6,818 nt of DNA from Clostridiales bacterium UBA1380. Lineage in GTDB: Bacteria; Bacillota; Clostridia; Oscillospirales; CAG-272. This document shows, piece by piece, positions 6,573 to 6,818 of the stretch. Position 1 is the first letter of the stretch, and each line of letters starts with the position of its first letter. The translations under genes and the position numbers were made by a program. The stretch spans positions 4,707-11,524 of the forward strand of contig DBRA01000020.1 in NCBI GenBank assembly GCA_002305445.1. Reading direction: 5' to 3'. The notes below the pieces were generated by a model, which did no database searches, had not been told where the DNA came from, and was given only the letters and a program-made list of their open reading frames with translations.

Positions 6573-6603
6573 AAAAACGCGTATCTTTCAGATACGCGTT
6601 TTT
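6573..6603. terminator. Bidirectional intrinsic terminator
   Basis: A perfect 13-base-pair stem, AAAAACGCGTATC (6573-6585) with GATACGCGTTTTT (6591-6603), encloses a TTTCA loop. Each strand reads GC-rich stem then five or more Ts. It begins 4 bases after the stop codon of the kinase-acetyltransferase gene and lies 25 bases past the 3' end of the convergent tRNA, so it can stop both transcripts. Confidence 0.93.
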
Positions 6604-6627
6604 CATCTGCGGCGCTGTGCCGTTTAT

Positions 6628-6700
6628 CGCGCCCGATAGGATTCGAACCTACGACCTGCCGGTTCGTAGCCGGACACTCTATCCACTGAGCTACGGGCGC
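6628..6700 (-). tRNA. tRNA-Arg (anticodon ACG)
   Basis: The minus strand folds into a full cloverleaf. The acceptor stem is GCGCCCG (6700-6694) with CGGGCGC (6635-6629). The D arm is GCTC/GAGT with an eight-base loop containing GG, and the T arm has loop TTCGAAT. The anticodon loop CTACGAA has ACG at 6667-6665, which reads arginine CGN codons after A34-to-inosine editing. The discriminator base is G, and CCA is not encoded (ATA follows), so it must be added by the nucleotidyltransferase. The outermost pair of the anticodon stem, position 27 with 43, is a T-C mismatch. The gene has its own promoter and a terminator downstream. Confidence 0.96.
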
Positions 6701-6704
6701 TCAT

Positions 6705-6724
6705 GTTCGCTTTGTTCCGCGAAC
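6705..6724 (-). other. Inverted repeat in the pre-tRNA 5' leader
   Basis: GTTCGC (6705-6710) and GCGAAC (6719-6724) form a six-base-pair stem with an eight-base loop. It occupies nearly all of the leader between the predicted transcript start (about 6725) and the mature tRNA 5' end. It may only be a leader removed by RNase P; a role is not shown. Confidence 0.45.
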
Positions 6725-6731
6725 GCTCTAT

Positions 6732-6760
6732 ATAATATCACAAATATATCTTTCTGTCAA
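6732..6760 (-). promoter_or_regulatory. Sigma-A promoter of tRNA-Arg
   Basis: The minus strand has a perfect -35 TTGACA (6760-6755), an exact 17-base spacer and -10 TATTAT (6737-6732, 5 of 6). The predicted start near 6725 gives a leader of about 25 bases. This is the strong architecture expected of a stable-RNA gene. Confidence 0.85.
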
Positions 6761-6818
6761 GGGGAGAAGCTCAATTTTATTTCCTTTTGAGAATTCTTTT
6801 AATTATTGCCACCTGAAT

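Noticed and set aside
1..6818. A CRISPR array, insertion sequence or tRNA-linked attachment site.
   Set aside because: I found no regularly spaced repeats, no transposase-like protein and no duplicate of the tRNA 3' end in the window.

Overview
The window looks like a chromosomal segment of an anaerobic Firmicute, most likely a Clostridia-type gut bacterium of roughly balanced GC content. This is inference. It rests on strong AGGAGG-type ribosome binding sites, near-consensus sigma-A promoters with 17-base spacers, a tRNA gene without an encoded CCA, a CotH-family surface lipoprotein and a type I-C CRISPR-Cas operon. No species can be named from the sequence alone.

Positions 1-3460 (minus strand) hold the promoter-proximal end of a type I-C CRISPR-Cas operon. 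A near-perfect promoter (3460-3432) drives cas3 (HD nuclease plus helicase). A 96-base gap carrying a strong hairpin separates it from cas5c (the crRNA-processing Cas5 of this subtype). cas8c (csd1) follows immediately, and its first 50 codons run off the window at position 1. cas7, cas4, cas1, cas2 and the repeat array would be expected beyond position 1; none is visible here. Cas5c would process pre-crRNA and, with Cas8c and Cas7, form the surveillance complex. Cas3 would be recruited to degrade the target DNA.

Positions 3587-5107 (minus strand) hold a single-gene unit: a predicted exported lipoprotein with a CotH kinase-like domain, with its own promoter and a strong intrinsic terminator. 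It lies upstream of the cas operon in the same orientation but is transcriptionally insulated from it. A 145-base stretch (3442-3586) between its terminator and cas3 holds only part of the cas3 promoter and no gene I can support.

Positions 5130-6603 (plus strand) hold a divergently transcribed single-gene unit. It encodes a two-domain enzyme: an aminoglycoside-phosphotransferase/choline-kinase-like domain fused to a C-terminal GNAT acetyltransferase domain. Positions 6573-6603 form a symmetric terminator that also serves the convergent tRNA-Arg(ACG) gene (6628-6700, minus strand), which has its own consensus promoter at 6760-6732. Positions 6761-6818 show nothing I can interpret.

No unmistakably new system is visible. 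The most unusual items are the kinase-acetyltransferase fusion, the CotH-type lipoprotein with its long Thr/Ser/Asp/Ala-rich linker, and the expression architecture of the cas operon: a hairpin between cas3 and cas5c, and non-ATG starts for cas5c and cas8c.
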